DNA from: Rhizobium viscosum
GTDB taxonomy: Bacteria; Pseudomonadota; Alphaproteobacteria; Rhizobiales; Rhizobiaceae
Reading direction: 5' to 3'
Assembly: GCF_014873945.1 (NCBI RefSeq)
Contig: NZ_JADBEC010000001.1
Location: 1,178,001-1,242,000 of the forward strand
Length of the DNA stretch: 64,000 nucleotides
A model generated the notes under the pieces. The model saw only the letters and a list, made by a program, of their open reading frames with translations, was not told the DNA's origin and did not search any database. Both the position numbers and the translations under genes were made by a program. Shown in pieces: positions 54,151 through 63,543 of the stretch (position 1 is the stretch's first letter; the number at the start of each line of letters is the position of its first letter).

Positions 54151-54569
54151 TATTGTCCGCTCTTCAGGAGATCGATCGTCGAGGAAATGAGGTCGCGAGT
54201 CTGCTTGATCGTCTGCAGATTGGCGTCATAGGAACGGTTGGCTTCGCGCATGTCGGCCATCTCGATCAGGATGTTGACGTTCGGCATCTTGACGATGCCC
54301 TTCTCGTCCGCAGCCGGATTGCTGGGGTCGTATTCCTTGGTGAAATCGCCCTCGTCGACACCGATCTTCTTGACGTTGACGGTCTCGACACCGCTGGCGC
54401 GATCCATCTGCTGGCCGAAGGTGATGGTCTTGCGGCGATAGGGATCGGCACCCGGAGTGTCGCCAGTCGAACGGGCGTTGGCGATGTTTTCCGAGACGAT
54501 ACGCAGACGTGTCGACTGCGACTCGAGCCCGGAACCTGCGATTTTCATTGCTGCTGAAAGCGGATCCAT
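54150..54569 (-). CDS. flgC: Flagellar proximal rod protein FlgC
   Basis: Proximal rod subunit of 139 residues. It has the N-terminal [24 protein letters not shown] motif and the C-terminal [22 protein letters not shown]. It lies 4 bp after flgB, in the usual flgB-flgC-fliE order. Confidence 0.96.
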   Translation of the reverse strand: MDPLSAAMKIAGSGLESQSTRLRIVSENIANARSTGDTPGADPYRRKTITFGQQMDRASGVETVNVKKIGVDEGDFTKEYDPSNPAADEKGIVKMPNVNILIEMADMREANRSYDANLQTIKQTRDLISSTIDLLKSGQ

Positions 54570-54573
54570 GCGC

Positions 54574-54966
54574 CTACTTCCTTACGGTCATCAACATCAT
54601 TCGATGAAAGGAACTAACGAGCGAGGTGTTCAGGTCGTACTGACGCTTGATCTCGCCCGATTTGGAGAGTTCTTCCGCGACACCGACGGTGTTGCCGGAT
54701 TCCTGCACGCCGATTTCCTGATCGAGTGCTGCATCCTTCACGTCGATGTCGCCGCTCGTGCTGAAATCGTTGCCGCTCAGATGCATCGGATTGGTGCGTG
54801 CCATGGTGACGTCCGACTGGTCGAGCACCGCCTGAAAAGGCGTCACATCCTTCGCACGGAACTTCGGCGTGTTTGCATTCGCGATGTTGCCGGCAACAAC
54901 CTCCTGACGGATCGTCAGCCATTCCGCCTGCTTTGAAGCCAAGTCGAAAAGTTGAATCGGTTGCAT
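54574..54966 (-). CDS. flgB: Flagellar proximal rod protein FlgB
   Basis: Proximal rod subunit of 130 residues. The ATG giving [16 protein letters not shown] was chosen because GGAGAG lies just upstream and the family starts here; the longer open frame runs 35 codons further without a ribosome site. The [19 protein letters not shown] axial motif is clear. It lies about 170 bp downstream of the 180-residue membrane protein gene, so a second promoter here is possible. Confidence 0.94.
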   Translation of the reverse strand: MQPIQLFDLASKQAEWLTIRQEVVAGNIANANTPKFRAKDVTPFQAVLDQSDVTMARTNPMHLSGNDFSTSGDIDVKDAALDQEIGVQESGNTVGVAEELSKSGEIKRQYDLNTSLVSSFHRMMLMTVRK

Positions 54967-55134
54967 GAAACTCTCCGTTTTTACTACGCCGAACCTAGGG
55001 CGGTAATCTTGCGTGGGACTTACGGTAAATGCAGGCTTTACAGGCCATTCTTCGGGGTTACTTGCAGACACCGACCAACCGCCGCCCGACCGTTTTCCGA
55101 CACGGGCTCGCAGCGATTTGTCTTTTTGCCTGAA

Positions 55135-55677
55135 CTAGTTGTTCTGGTAGATCTCACCTTTGGAGGTAACGATTACCCACTTGCCGTCGCGCTGTTCCAA
55201 TGTGGCAAGGCGGCTTTCGTCAGGCAGGATCGATCCGACGCGCACGACATACATGCCCGAAGGATCTTCAATGAGCGCCCGGCCGTTGGCCACATGCAGC
55301 AGGCGGAAAGAGCCTTTGCCGGGGAAAGGCTGATCCTCCATCGAGGCATCGCCGTTGCGCTCCTTGCCGAGCTCGGAAACGGTTGCCGTCGTCATGTTGT
55401 CGATCGGTGGGACTTTCTTGCCTTCATCGTTCTTGTTGACCATGGCGAGTGGCGAAACGCTGAAGACGTTGCGCGCCGGCCAGTTCGGCAATTCACGAGA
55501 AGCATTGCTATCGGCAACGCTGATGCCGAACTTGTCCGCGTTGAAGAAGACGTACCAGGGGAAGAAGGCGGAGGCGCCGGCAAGTGCCAGACCCAAGAAG
55601 GTCAGCGCGCGGTCGAGCAGCGCTCCCTTGTTGCGCTCTTTCAGCGCGGCGATCCGTTCGTCTTCGAAATCGGCCAT
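55135..55677 (-). CDS. Conserved-position membrane protein between fliI and flgB, function unknown
   Basis: A 180-residue protein. A charged cytoplasmic N-terminus (MADFEDERIAALKERNKG) precedes one helix (about 23-45), then a periplasmic domain. That domain ends in a beta-rich part (GSILPDESRLATLEQRDGKWVIVTSKGEI) recalling the C-terminal, secretin-associated pilot-like domains of secretion systems. I recognise no named family. It starts 2 bp after fliI ends, so it is co-translated with an export ATPase and likely acts at the flagellar base. Confidence 0.85.
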   Translation of the reverse strand: MADFEDERIAALKERNKGALLDRALTFLGLALAGASAFFPWYVFFNADKFGISVADSNASRELPNWPARNVFSVSPLAMVNKNDEGKKVPPIDNMTTATVSELGKERNGDASMEDQPFPGKGSFRLLHVANGRALIEDPSGMYVVRVGSILPDESRLATLEQRDGKWVIVTSKGEIYQNN

Positions 55678-55679
55678 GA

Positions 55680-57080
55680 TCAGGCCCTCCTTTGAATAGG
55701 CGCACTCGGAGTGGGTACGCCGGCGGCGGCCTTGAGAGCACCGGCAAGATCGGCGAAGGCATCAAGCGATTCGCGGTCTCCCGGAGATTGTTTCAGGACG
55801 TCATAGATGATCGGCACCTGCTTGACCGCCATGTCGAGATCAGGATCGGCGCCTGGACGGTAGCCTCCGATAAGGCGCAGGTCGCGCGTCTCCTCAAATC
55901 GGTGGATCAGCACCTTTAGGCGGGAAACCAGCTTCTCCTGATCCGGAGTCCAGGCCTTGCGTGCAAGACGCGAGATGGATGCGAGCGGATCGATCGGCGG
56001 GTAGCGCCCCTCCTCCGCCAGGCTTCGCTGGAGAACGATATGACCGTCCAGAATACCGCGGGTGGAGTCGGCGATCGGATCGTTATGATTGTCGCCATCG
56101 ACGAGGATGGAGATGATCGCGGTGATGGTGCCGGCGCCTTCCGGACCGGGACCAGCGCGCTCAAGAAGACGCGGCAGCTCAGTGAAGACGGAAGCCGGAT
56201 AGCCGCGCGCAATCGGCGGCTCGCCGGAAGCAGTCGCCACTTCGCGGATCGCGTGGGCGAAACGCGTGACACTATCAACGATGAAGAGGACGTTTTCGCC
56301 TCTGTCGCGGAAGTGTTCGGCGATGGTTACGGCCGTTAGCGGCGCCATCTTGCGCAGCATCGGGCTCTCATCGCTGGTAGCGACGACGGCAATCGCCTTC
56401 TTCATATTGGCGCCGAGCGTATCCTCGATGAATTCGCGGACTTCGCGACCGCGCTCGCCGACCAGCGCAATCACCACCTTGTCGAAGGCGTCGGCGCGGG
56501 CAAGCATCGACAGCAATGTCGACTTGCCGACGCCGGAGCCGGCGAAAATGCCGAGACGCTGGCCGAGGCAGAGCGGCGAGAAGATATCGATCGCCCGCAC
56601 GCCGGTCTTGAAGCCGTTTTCGACGCGCTGACGCGTCATCGAAGGCGGCGCAGTGTTCGAGATCGAACGGCGGTCCAGGCCCTCGGTGATCGGGCCGAGA
56701 CCGTCGATCGGCTCGCAGAGAGAATTGATGGTGCGGCCGCACCAGCTGTCCGACGGAGAGATGCGGAAGGCACCCTTGCGGATAACGATGTCGTGGATGC
56801 CGATCGGCTCGCCTGGTTCGATCGGGCAGACGTAAACCAGGTCCGGCTCTACCCTGACGACTTCGCCAAGATGGACACCCGTCGCGGATTTATGCGCCAC
56901 GAACTCGCCAAGCCGCACATGCCGGGAAAGGCCGCGGACGGTATAGTGGCCGGCGGCGATGGTGTGCACGCGACCGCCATGGGTCACGGAGAATTCCGGC
57001 GACGTGTAGCGCTTTGCAAGGTCGCCGAGATATGTGAGCTTCGGCGAGAGCGCGTCCTCGGTCAACAGGGTGGTGTTCAT
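55680..57080 (-). CDS. fliI: Flagellum-specific ATP synthase-like ATPase FliI
   Basis: Export ATPase of 466 residues homologous to F1-beta. Walker A GSGVGKST is at about 179-186, Walker B FIVDSVTRF at about 265-273, and the export-ATPase signature (PARGYPASVFTELPRLLERAG, residues 290-310 region) is present. It energises unfolding and delivery of export substrates with the FliH/FliJ-like proteins encoded elsewhere in the window. It lies 15 bp after flgF. Confidence 0.97.
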   Translation of the reverse strand: MNTTLLTEDALSPKLTYLGDLAKRYTSPEFSVTHGGRVHTIAAGHYTVRGLSRHVRLGEFVAHKSATGVHLGEVVRVEPDLVYVCPIEPGEPIGIHDIVIRKGAFRISPSDSWCGRTINSLCEPIDGLGPITEGLDRRSISNTAPPSMTRQRVENGFKTGVRAIDIFSPLCLGQRLGIFAGSGVGKSTLLSMLARADAFDKVVIALVGERGREVREFIEDTLGANMKKAIAVVATSDESPMLRKMAPLTAVTIAEHFRDRGENVLFIVDSVTRFAHAIREVATASGEPPIARGYPASVFTELPRLLERAGPGPEGAGTITAIISILVDGDNHNDPIADSTRGILDGHIVLQRSLAEEGRYPPIDPLASISRLARKAWTPDQEKLVSRLKVLIHRFEETRDLRLIGGYRPGADPDLDMAVKQVPIIYDVLKQSPGDRESLDAFADLAGALKAAAGVPTPSAPIQRRA

Positions 57081-57095
57081 GCTTCACACCCTGCC

Positions 57096-57830
57096 TTAGC
57101 GGCTGCCGCCGAGCGTCTGAACTGCTTCCTTGAACGAGTCTTCGCTGTCGCGCATCAGCGACGATACGCTTTCGAAGGCGCGATTCACCTCGATGAGCTG
57201 CGTCATCTCGTGCATCGCATTGACGTTGGAATTTTCGAGATAGCCCTGCTCGACACCGACATTGAAGCGGTCGACGACGGCGCGCGGCTGCTCGGTCGTC
57301 ATGATGCCGCTGTTTTCGTAGCGCAGAAAACCCTTGCTGATATCGGCTTCGAAGAGGCCGAGTGAACCGACCTGGCGGTCATTCTGATAGATGATGCCAT
57401 CAGTTCCGACCTTCGGCTCGCCGCCGGCGGTGTTGAGCACGATCGGCGCACCGCCTGCATCGAGAACCGGATAGCCGCGGACGGAAACCAGCTCGCCGGT
57501 ATCACGGATCGTGAAGCGGCCGTCTCTCGTCAGAACGCGGCCGGCGGGCGTATCGAGAGAGAACCAGGCATCGCCCTTGATGGCGAAGTCAAGCATATTG
57601 CCGGTGTGCTGCATTTCGCCATGAGTGGTGTCCAGGTAGTCGTTGCCCTGGGAGACAAAGGCGACCTTGGTGTTCGTCTTGTTCTCGTTGTTCGCCAACA
57701 TTTCATCGAACTTTACCTCAGTGCCGCGAAAACCGGTCGTGTTCACGTTGGCCATGTTGTCGGCGATCGTCGTAAGGCGTTTTTCGAGGGCCATCTGCGA
57801 CGACAGGGAAACGTAAAGACCGGATTGCAT
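57096..57830 (-). CDS. flgF: Flagellar proximal rod protein FlgF
   Basis: Rod subunit of 244 residues. The start MQSGLYVSLSSQMALEKRL is set by homology and a GGAG about 9 nt upstream; an open frame extends 57 codons further into the motA promoter region. The axial motif TTIADNMANVNTTGFRG and the C-terminal YLENSNVNAMHEMTQLIEVNRAFE are present. It is the first gene of the operon running to fliP and diverges from motA. Confidence 0.95.
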   Translation of the reverse strand: MQSGLYVSLSSQMALEKRLTTIADNMANVNTTGFRGTEVKFDEMLANNENKTNTKVAFVSQGNDYLDTTHGEMQHTGNMLDFAIKGDAWFSLDTPAGRVLTRDGRFTIRDTGELVSVRGYPVLDAGGAPIVLNTAGGEPKVGTDGIIYQNDRQVGSLGLFEADISKGFLRYENSGIMTTEQPRAVVDRFNVGVEQGYLENSNVNAMHEMTQLIEVNRAFESVSSLMRDSEDSFKEAVQTLGGSR

Positions 57831-58079
57831 GTCGGTAAGCTCCACATTGGCGATAAACGGGACGAAACACCGGGCTCCTTTTCGTTCGGCCACGGGTTCC
57901 GCTGAGCGGCATCTCAGACATGGGCGCGCATAGGCCCACTCGTCACGTTCAATGTGAAGGCAAATCCTTGCGCGAAGCTGGCAGCGCAAATGAATACGCA
58001 AAAGCCGCGTTCATCAGCCTCACGCAAGGCACAAACCCTATCCGTCGCAAAGAAAAGCAACGTTCAGATTGGGCTGACG

Positions 58080-58952
58080 ATGAATATTATTATCGGATTT
58101 GTAGTTGTCTGCGGCTGTATCGTCGGTAGCTTCATGGCCATGGGCGGCGAAATCGATGCTCTTTTTCAGCCCTTCGAATTCCTGATCATCGGCGGCGCCG
58201 GCCTCGGCAGCTTCATCATGGCGAACCCCATGAAGGTGGTGAAGGACTCCGGCAAGGCGCTCGGCGAGGCCTTCAAGCACTCCGTTCCCAAGGAGCGCAA
58301 TTATCTCGATACGCTCGGCGTGCTCTATTCGCTGATGCGCGACCTGCGTACGAAATCGCGCAACGAAATCGAAGCGCATATCGACAATCCAGCGGAATCG
58401 ACGATCTTCCAGTCAGCCCCGACAGTTCTGAAGAATAAGGAACTGACGGCCTTCATCTGCGACTACGTGCGCCTGATCATCATCGGCAACGCCCGCTCCC
58501 ACGAGATCGAGGCGCTGATGGACGAAGAAATCAACACCATCCTCCATGACAAGATGAAGCCTTACCACGCGATCCAGATCATGGGCGATTCGTTCCCCGC
58601 CATCGGTATCGTCGCGGCGGTTCTCGGCGTCATCAAGGCCATGGCGCATATCAACGACTCGCCGGAAGTGCTCGGCCACCTCATCGGTTCGGCACTCGTC
58701 GGCACATTCCTCGGCATTCTGCTTTCCTACTGCGTCTGCTCCCCCCTGGTCTCGCAGATCAAGGTCGTCCGCTCCAAGCAGCACCGGCTCTATGTCGTCG
58801 TCAAGCAGACCCTGCTTGCTTACATGAACGGCTCGGTGCCGCAGGTCGCCCTCGAATACGGCCGCAAGACGATCTCGGCGTATGAACGCCCGTCGATCGA
58901 CGCAGTGGAACAGGAAATGATGAACCCAGGTGGCGAAAACAAGGCAGCTTAA
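58080..58952 (+). CDS. motA: Flagellar motor stator protein MotA
   Basis: Proton-channel stator subunit of 290 residues with four transmembrane helices (about 3-22, 31-50, 170-190 and 203-225). A large cytoplasmic loop carries the charged residues that contact FliG (around [19 protein letters not shown]). The start [13 protein letters not shown] was chosen because it opens directly into helix 1; the frame extends 42 codons upstream. It leads the motA-fliM-fliN-fliG series, and fliM follows immediately. Confidence 0.96.
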   Translation: MNIIIGFVVVCGCIVGSFMAMGGEIDALFQPFEFLIIGGAGLGSFIMANPMKVVKDSGKALGEAFKHSVPKERNYLDTLGVLYSLMRDLRTKSRNEIEAHIDNPAESTIFQSAPTVLKNKELTAFICDYVRLIIIGNARSHEIEALMDEEINTILHDKMKPYHAIQIMGDSFPAIGIVAAVLGVIKAMAHINDSPEVLGHLIGSALVGTFLGILLSYCVCSPLVSQIKVVRSKQHRLYVVVKQTLLAYMNGSVPQVALEYGRKTISAYERPSIDAVEQEMMNPGGENKAA

Positions 58953-59900
58953 ATGACTATGAGCAATGCTTCGCATGACAAGCAGACAATGGATCCCGCC
59001 CTTCTTGCCAAATTGACCGGCGGTCTCGGCGACAGGGGCAGGGTTGCCAAGCTCTGCAGTTCCTTCGGCGACATCTACAGCGAATTCTTTCCCGATGTCC
59101 TGAAAAGCGAAACCGGCCTCGATGTGACAGTCGGCTATCTTGGCTGCGAGATCGGTTACAAGAATCATCTGATCGACGATCTCAGCACCAACATGACGCT
59201 GGTCGATGCGACGCTGCGCAATTGGTCCCAGAATATCACCATCGCCTGTGGCAACAGTTTCATCATTACCCTGATGGAACATCTGCTTGGCGCTGCTGCC
59301 GAAACGATCGAGGAGCCGGCCGACCGGCTTCTCTCCGTTATCGAGCTCGACCTCGCCGGCATGGTGTTCGACAAGATTTCCAAGGTGCTGCGTTCGGCCG
59401 TCAACGCGCCCGGCGGTTTCGAACCCAGCCTCTCGGCTCCCTTCGCGCATGAGGCCCGTGTACGTCCGCCGGAAGATCGCACCGACGAATTTGCTGCTGC
59501 GATCAACATGTCGATCACGCTTGCCGGCATCGTTTCCGAATTCAGCCTGATCGTGCCGCAGACGGCGCTGCTCAAGACCACGGTTTCGGCCCCGAAACCG
59601 AAGAAGCAGCCCAGCAAATCGCCAGAGTTCACCGAGCAGATCGGCGACCAGGTTCGCCGCTCGCACGTGACGCTCGAAGCGAAGATCCACCTGCAGGACC
59701 TGACATTGCGGACGATTTCCAAGCTGATGGCCGGTGACGTCATTCCTTTCCGCGACAGCGGCGACGTACGCGTCGAAGTCAGCGCCAACAGCCGGGAATT
59801 GTATGTGTGCGAGTTCGGGCGTTCAGGCGACAACTACATGGTGCGAGTGAAAGACACCATGAATTCGGATGATGAGCTGATCCGGCACTTAATGAATTAA
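58953..59900 (+). CDS. fliM: Flagellar motor switch protein FliM
   Basis: C-ring switch protein that binds phospho-CheY, 315 residues. The CheC-like middle domain (about 40-225) and the SPOA/FliN-like C-terminal domain (about 230-310; VTLEAKIHLQDLTLRTISKLMAGDVIPF) are recognisable. The N-terminal CheY-binding peptide is poorly conserved, as in other rhizobia. The ATG follows the motA stop directly. Confidence 0.92.
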   Translation: MTMSNASHDKQTMDPALLAKLTGGLGDRGRVAKLCSSFGDIYSEFFPDVLKSETGLDVTVGYLGCEIGYKNHLIDDLSTNMTLVDATLRNWSQNITIACGNSFIITLMEHLLGAAAETIEEPADRLLSVIELDLAGMVFDKISKVLRSAVNAPGGFEPSLSAPFAHEARVRPPEDRTDEFAAAINMSITLAGIVSEFSLIVPQTALLKTTVSAPKPKKQPSKSPEFTEQIGDQVRRSHVTLEAKIHLQDLTLRTISKLMAGDVIPFRDSGDVRVEVSANSRELYVCEFGRSGDNYMVRVKDTMNSDDELIRHLMN

Positions 59901-59966
59901 TCGGTTCTCTCGCTCTCGGTGCCACAAAGGCAGTTTGAGGCAAGTTTCAACTGGAATAGTGATTTC

Positions 59967-60593
59967 ATGGCTACGAAGAAGACACAGCAGAATAGTGACC
60001 TCTCCCTGGACATGCCGGGCAATGAAGCCGATCTGGATCAGGCTATCGACGATCTGCGCGGCGTGCTGAGGAAAGATTCGGACGGCGACCTTTCGCAGTT
60101 CGGCGACGACCTGCAGAACGATGCTTTCGCAGCAGGAACGGACCTTTCGCCCTTCGGCGGTGATGCCGGCGAAACGTCCTTCGGCGGTGCCGATTTCGCA
60201 GGAAGCGATTTCGGGGGTGGCGATTTCGGCGACAATGCCGCCGGCATGGGTGCAGCAGGTTTTCCCAATCTTGACGCCGCGCCGAGCTTCGGCGGCAACT
60301 CCTTCCAGTCCGCTCCGGCACCGCTCGGCAGCGCACTGAACTCGAACTTCGACCTGATCATGGACATTCCTATCGACGTCCAGATCGTGCTCGGGACGAG
60401 CCGCATGCAGGTTTCCGGCCTGATGAACCTCACCGAGGGTGCTACCATTGCGCTCGACAAGAAGATCGGCGAGCCGGTCGAGATAATGGTGAACGGCCGC
60501 AGGATTGCGCGCGGCGAGATTACGGTTCTTGATAACGACGACACGCGTTTCGGTGTAAAACTGATAGAAGTTTTGAGCACGAAAAAAGCCTGA
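59967..60593 (+). CDS. fliN: Flagellar motor switch protein FliN, extended N-terminus
   Basis: C-ring subunit. The C-terminal SPOA domain (about 125-205; [26 protein letters not shown]) is typical. At 208 residues it is longer than enteric FliN (137) because of an N-terminal region of about 85 residues rich in Gly, Phe, Asp and Ala. That region has repeated FGG/DFGG units (about 55-110). The ATG giving [11 protein letters not shown] was preferred over a longer frame. It lies 66 bp after fliM. Confidence 0.93.
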   Translation: MATKKTQQNSDLSLDMPGNEADLDQAIDDLRGVLRKDSDGDLSQFGDDLQNDAFAAGTDLSPFGGDAGETSFGGADFAGSDFGGGDFGDNAAGMGAAGFPNLDAAPSFGGNSFQSAPAPLGSALNSNFDLIMDIPIDVQIVLGTSRMQVSGLMNLTEGATIALDKKIGEPVEIMVNGRRIARGEITVLDNDDTRFGVKLIEVLSTKKA

Positions 60594-60621
60594 TCCCTGT
60601 GTGGGACGGAGAGGTTAGACC

Positions 60622-61659
60622 ATGATGGACTTTGACGATTTCGGCGGCGCACTTGCCGGGAAACCGTTGACCCAGGCTGAAAAGGCGGCGGCAGTTCTTC
60701 TCGCTATGGGGAAGGGGGTCGCCGGCCGACTGCTGAAATATTTCACGCAGGCCGAGTTGCAGACCATCATCGGATCTGCCCAGGCCCTTCGCGCCATTCC
60801 GCCGGACGAGTTGCTTCAGCTCGTCGGCGAATTCGAAGATCTCTTCACCGAAGGCGCCGGTCTGATGGACAACGCCAAGGCGATCGAGGCCATCCTCGAG
60901 GAAGGGCTGACGCCTGACGAAGTCGACAGCCTGCTTGGCCGTCGTACCGCTTTCCAGGCCTACGAAACCTCCATCTGGGACCGCCTCGCCGAGGCGGAAC
61001 CTGCCTTCGTCGCCAAGTTCCTGTTGCGCGAGCATCCGCAGACCGTTGCCTATATCCTGTCCATGATGCCTTCTTCCTTCGGTGCGAAGGTGCTCATGCA
61101 GCTTCCTGACAATCGCCGCGCCGACATCATGAACCGTACGGTCAACATGAAGGGCGTCAGCCCAAAGGCCGCGCAGATCATCGAAAACCAGGTGATGACG
61201 CTGCTTGCCGAGATCGACGCGGAACGCAACGCATCAGGCTCCACCAAGGTCGCCGACCTGATGAACGAGATGGACAAGCCGCAGGTCGACACGCTGCTCA
61301 CCTCGCTCGAATCGATCAGCCGCGAGGCGGTCAACAAGGTCCGCCCGAAGATCTTCCTCTTCGAAGACCTCATGTTGATGCCGCAGCGCAGCCGCGTCAT
61401 GCTGCTCAACGATATTTCGTCCGACGTTCTCACCGTCGCACTGCGCGGCGCATCGGCCGAAATCCGCGAATCGGTCCTTTCCTCCATCAGTCCGCGCCAG
61501 CGCCGCATGATCGAATCGGATCTGCAGAGCGGCATGGCCGGCGTCAATCCGCGCGAGATCGCGATTGCACGGCGCGCCGTCGCGCAGGAGGCGATCCGCC
61601 TGGCCAATGCCGGCCAGATCGAGCTCAAGGAAAAGGAAGGCGGCCCGGCGGCCGCCTAA
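60622..61659 (+). CDS. fliG: Flagellar motor switch protein FliG
   Basis: Torque-generating switch protein of 345 residues. It shows the N-terminal LTQAEKAAAVLLAMGKGVAGRLL segment, the middle ARM domains with FLLREHPQTVAYILS (EHPQ motif), and the C-terminal domain with the charged torque helix (LPDNRRADIMNR precedes it; then LRGASAEIRESVLSSISPRQR). The first of two adjacent ATGs is used. It lies 28 bp after fliN and is closed by a hairpin. Confidence 0.96.
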   Translation: MMDFDDFGGALAGKPLTQAEKAAAVLLAMGKGVAGRLLKYFTQAELQTIIGSAQALRAIPPDELLQLVGEFEDLFTEGAGLMDNAKAIEAILEEGLTPDEVDSLLGRRTAFQAYETSIWDRLAEAEPAFVAKFLLREHPQTVAYILSMMPSSFGAKVLMQLPDNRRADIMNRTVNMKGVSPKAAQIIENQVMTLLAEIDAERNASGSTKVADLMNEMDKPQVDTLLTSLESISREAVNKVRPKIFLFEDLMLMPQRSRVMLLNDISSDVLTVALRGASAEIRESVLSSISPRQRRMIESDLQSGMAGVNPREIAIARRAVAQEAIRLANAGQIELKEKEGGPAAA

Positions 61660-61743
61660 GCAATCGCAGTTGTTGACAAGACCCCTCGCCCACAAGGCGG
61701 CGGTTGATCAGCAGCACGCACAAGACTACCCTTCTGGGAAATG

Positions 61744-61770
61744 GGCCGCGCTCCAGTCGCGGCCTTTTTC
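61744..61770 (+). terminator. Terminator between fliG and flhB
   Basis: A 7-bp G+C stem (GGCCGCG / CGCGGCC) with a 7-nt loop is followed by TTTTTC on the plus strand, 85 nt after the fliG stop. It may only partly separate flhB from the motA-fliG unit. Confidence 0.8.
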
Positions 61771-61790
61771 TTTGACGGAGGGCCGCACAC

Positions 61791-62870
61791 TTGGCCGATG
61801 AAGACAAGGACAGCAAAACAGAAGCCCCTACCGCGAAAAAGCGGTCTGATGCTGCCGAAAAAGGTAACACCCCCCACTCGCGTGAAATTTCGATCTTCAC
61901 GACGATTCTCGCGACCTTCATCTACCTCGTCTTCTTCCTTCCCAGCGCAACGTCGCACATGGCCGAGACCCTGCGTGACATCTTCGAGCAGCCAGATCAG
62001 TGGAAGATCGAGACCGGGCCTGACGTCATCTCGCTGTTTGCGAAGCTCGGCTGGGCCGTGGCTGCGCTTCTGGCCCCTGCCTTCATCATGTTCATGGTGT
62101 TCGGCATCGCCTCCTCCGTCTTTCAGAACCTGCCGACGCCGGTTCTCGAACGCATCCGTCCGCAGGCCTCGCGTATTTCACCGATCAAGGGATGGTCGCG
62201 GCTCTTCAGCGTTCAGGGCCTCGTCGAATTCGGTAAGTCGCTGTTCAAGGTGGTTGTCGTCGGAGTGATTCTCTTCTTCGTCCTTAGAAGCGAATATTTC
62301 GGCTCGATCGATGCGATGTTCTCCGATCCGACGACGATCATGGTTCGCATGATGACGGCGATGCGCAAGATCATCATCGTCATGCTGGTCGCCACCGCGA
62401 TCGTTGCGATCGCCGACGTCTTCTGGACGCGTTATCACTGGTTCACCGAACTGAAGATGACGAAGCACGAGGTGAAGGAAGAAAACAAGCAGTCGCAGGG
62501 CGACCCCTTCGTCAAGAGCAGGCAGCGCTCCGTCATGCGCGACCGCGCCCGCCGGCGCATGATCGCCAGTGTCCAGCGCGCCACCCTCGTTATCGCCAAC
62601 CCGACGCACTATGCCGTGGCGCTGCGCTATGTGCGCGAGGAAAACGATGCCCCGGTCGTTCTTGCCAAGGGCCAGGACCTTATTGCGTTGAAAATCAGAG
62701 AGATCGCTGAGAAAAACAACATCCCCGTCTTCGAGGATCCACCTCTCGCACGCTCCATGTTTGCGCAAGTCTCGGTGGATAGTGTCATACCGTCAGTCTT
62801 CTATAAGGCCGTCGCGGAACTCATTCATCGGGTTTACGCCGCGGAGGCCAAGAACAAACGGGTAAGATAA
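61791..62870 (+). CDS. flhB: Flagellar export switch protein FlhB
   Basis: Inner-membrane export component that switches substrate specificity, 359 residues. A charged start ([20 protein letters not shown]) is followed by four helices (about 30-210). The cytoplasmic domain has the autocleavage motif NPTH at 270-273. Translation appears to start at TTG, with GGAGG about 9 nt upstream; the family N-terminus begins here. The next gene follows after 5 bp. Confidence 0.95.
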   Translation: MADEDKDSKTEAPTAKKRSDAAEKGNTPHSREISIFTTILATFIYLVFFLPSATSHMAETLRDIFEQPDQWKIETGPDVISLFAKLGWAVAALLAPAFIMFMVFGIASSVFQNLPTPVLERIRPQASRISPIKGWSRLFSVQGLVEFGKSLFKVVVVGVILFFVLRSEYFGSIDAMFSDPTTIMVRMMTAMRKIIIVMLVATAIVAIADVFWTRYHWFTELKMTKHEVKEENKQSQGDPFVKSRQRSVMRDRARRRMIASVQRATLVIANPTHYAVALRYVREENDAPVVLAKGQDLIALKIREIAEKNNIPVFEDPPLARSMFAQVSVDSVIPSVFYKAVAELIHRVYAAEAKNKRVR

Positions 62871-62875
62871 GTCGA

Positions 62876-63316
62876 ATGAAAAAATGCCCCTACTCTGCCC
62901 AGCGTGAAAAAATCCTTGCAGAAGCGATCAGCCCGGTCGCAACCGAGCTCAGGCTTCTGGACGCATCCGATCTCATTTCTCTGCTGCGTTTCGAGTATTA
63001 CGGCAATCTCGCCGACCTCGTCGCTTCCGCAGCGGAACTGTTTTTCCATCCCGGCACTGTCAACTTCGGCCTGGGGGGAAATTACACGCTGGAATGGGGC
63101 GGTAAGCCCGAAGTTGTGCTCGATCTCGAAATCAAGCCGCGCGGCGTGACCGTCTATGCGCAGCTGACGCTGGCCGAAGACCATGCCGGCATCGAGATCA
63201 ATCATATTTCCTTCCAGAATGCCTCCAGCGATCCGGACGCAAACACGGCTTTTCTCCAAAGAAGCCTGCACGAAGCGCGCTATATCGTGGCAAAGCCGCA
63301 GGCGCTCGCCGGCTAA
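62876..63316 (+). CDS. Hypothetical protein co-transcribed with flhB
   Basis: A 146-residue soluble protein with no signal peptide. The sequence alternates helical (ISPVATELRLLDASDLISLLRFEYYGNLADLVASAAELFF) and beta segments (YTLEWGGKPEVVLDLEIKPRGVTVYAQLTL). I do not recognise a family. It starts 5 bp after flhB, so a role in motility is likely from context only. Confidence 0.8.
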   Translation: MKKCPYSAQREKILAEAISPVATELRLLDASDLISLLRFEYYGNLADLVASAAELFFHPGTVNFGLGGNYTLEWGGKPEVVLDLEIKPRGVTVYAQLTLAEDHAGIEINHISFQNASSDPDANTAFLQRSLHEARYIVAKPQALAG

Positions 63317-63410
63317 AGCATTTTACGCTTGGGAAATTTCAGGCCCGGCCCGGAAGGCGCCGGGCTTCGCCGTTCTCAGAGCCTTTCTGTTTTTCTTCGA
63401 ATTACGAAAT

Positions 63411-63480
63411 GCTCTAAACTCTTTGTTTCACGCCATTTCCGGACGCAAAACCGCTACACGCTTTCGCTGGAATTGCTCTA
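63411..63480. repeat. Rhizobial intergenic repeat, copy 2
   Basis: A roughly 65-nt unit: GCTCTA, a CTTTGTTTCACGC segment, TTTCCGGACGCAAAACCGCT, then CTGGAATTGCTCTA. It is directly followed by copy 3, sharing the GCTCTA at the junction. Confidence 0.8.
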
Positions 63481-63543
63481 TCTCTTTGGTTTCACGCAAT
63501 TTCGGACGCAAACCCGCGGCGCACTTTGCTGGAATTGCTCTAG
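63475..63543. repeat. Rhizobial intergenic repeat, copy 3, overlapping the visR stop
   Basis: The same unit as copy 2, with TTTCGGACGCAAACCCGCGG and ending TGGAATTGCTCTAG. The terminal CTA is the stop codon of the convergent LuxR-type gene, so the repeat extends into the coding end. Confidence 0.8.

Noticed and set aside
57831..58001. N-terminal extension of flgF by 57 codons
   Set aside because: FlgF proteins begin at MQSGLYV, and the extension covers the divergent promoter region.
63343..63365. G+C-rich inverted repeat after the flhB-linked gene as a terminator
   Set aside because: The stem is 7 bp with a 9-nt loop and no T run follows; too weak to call.
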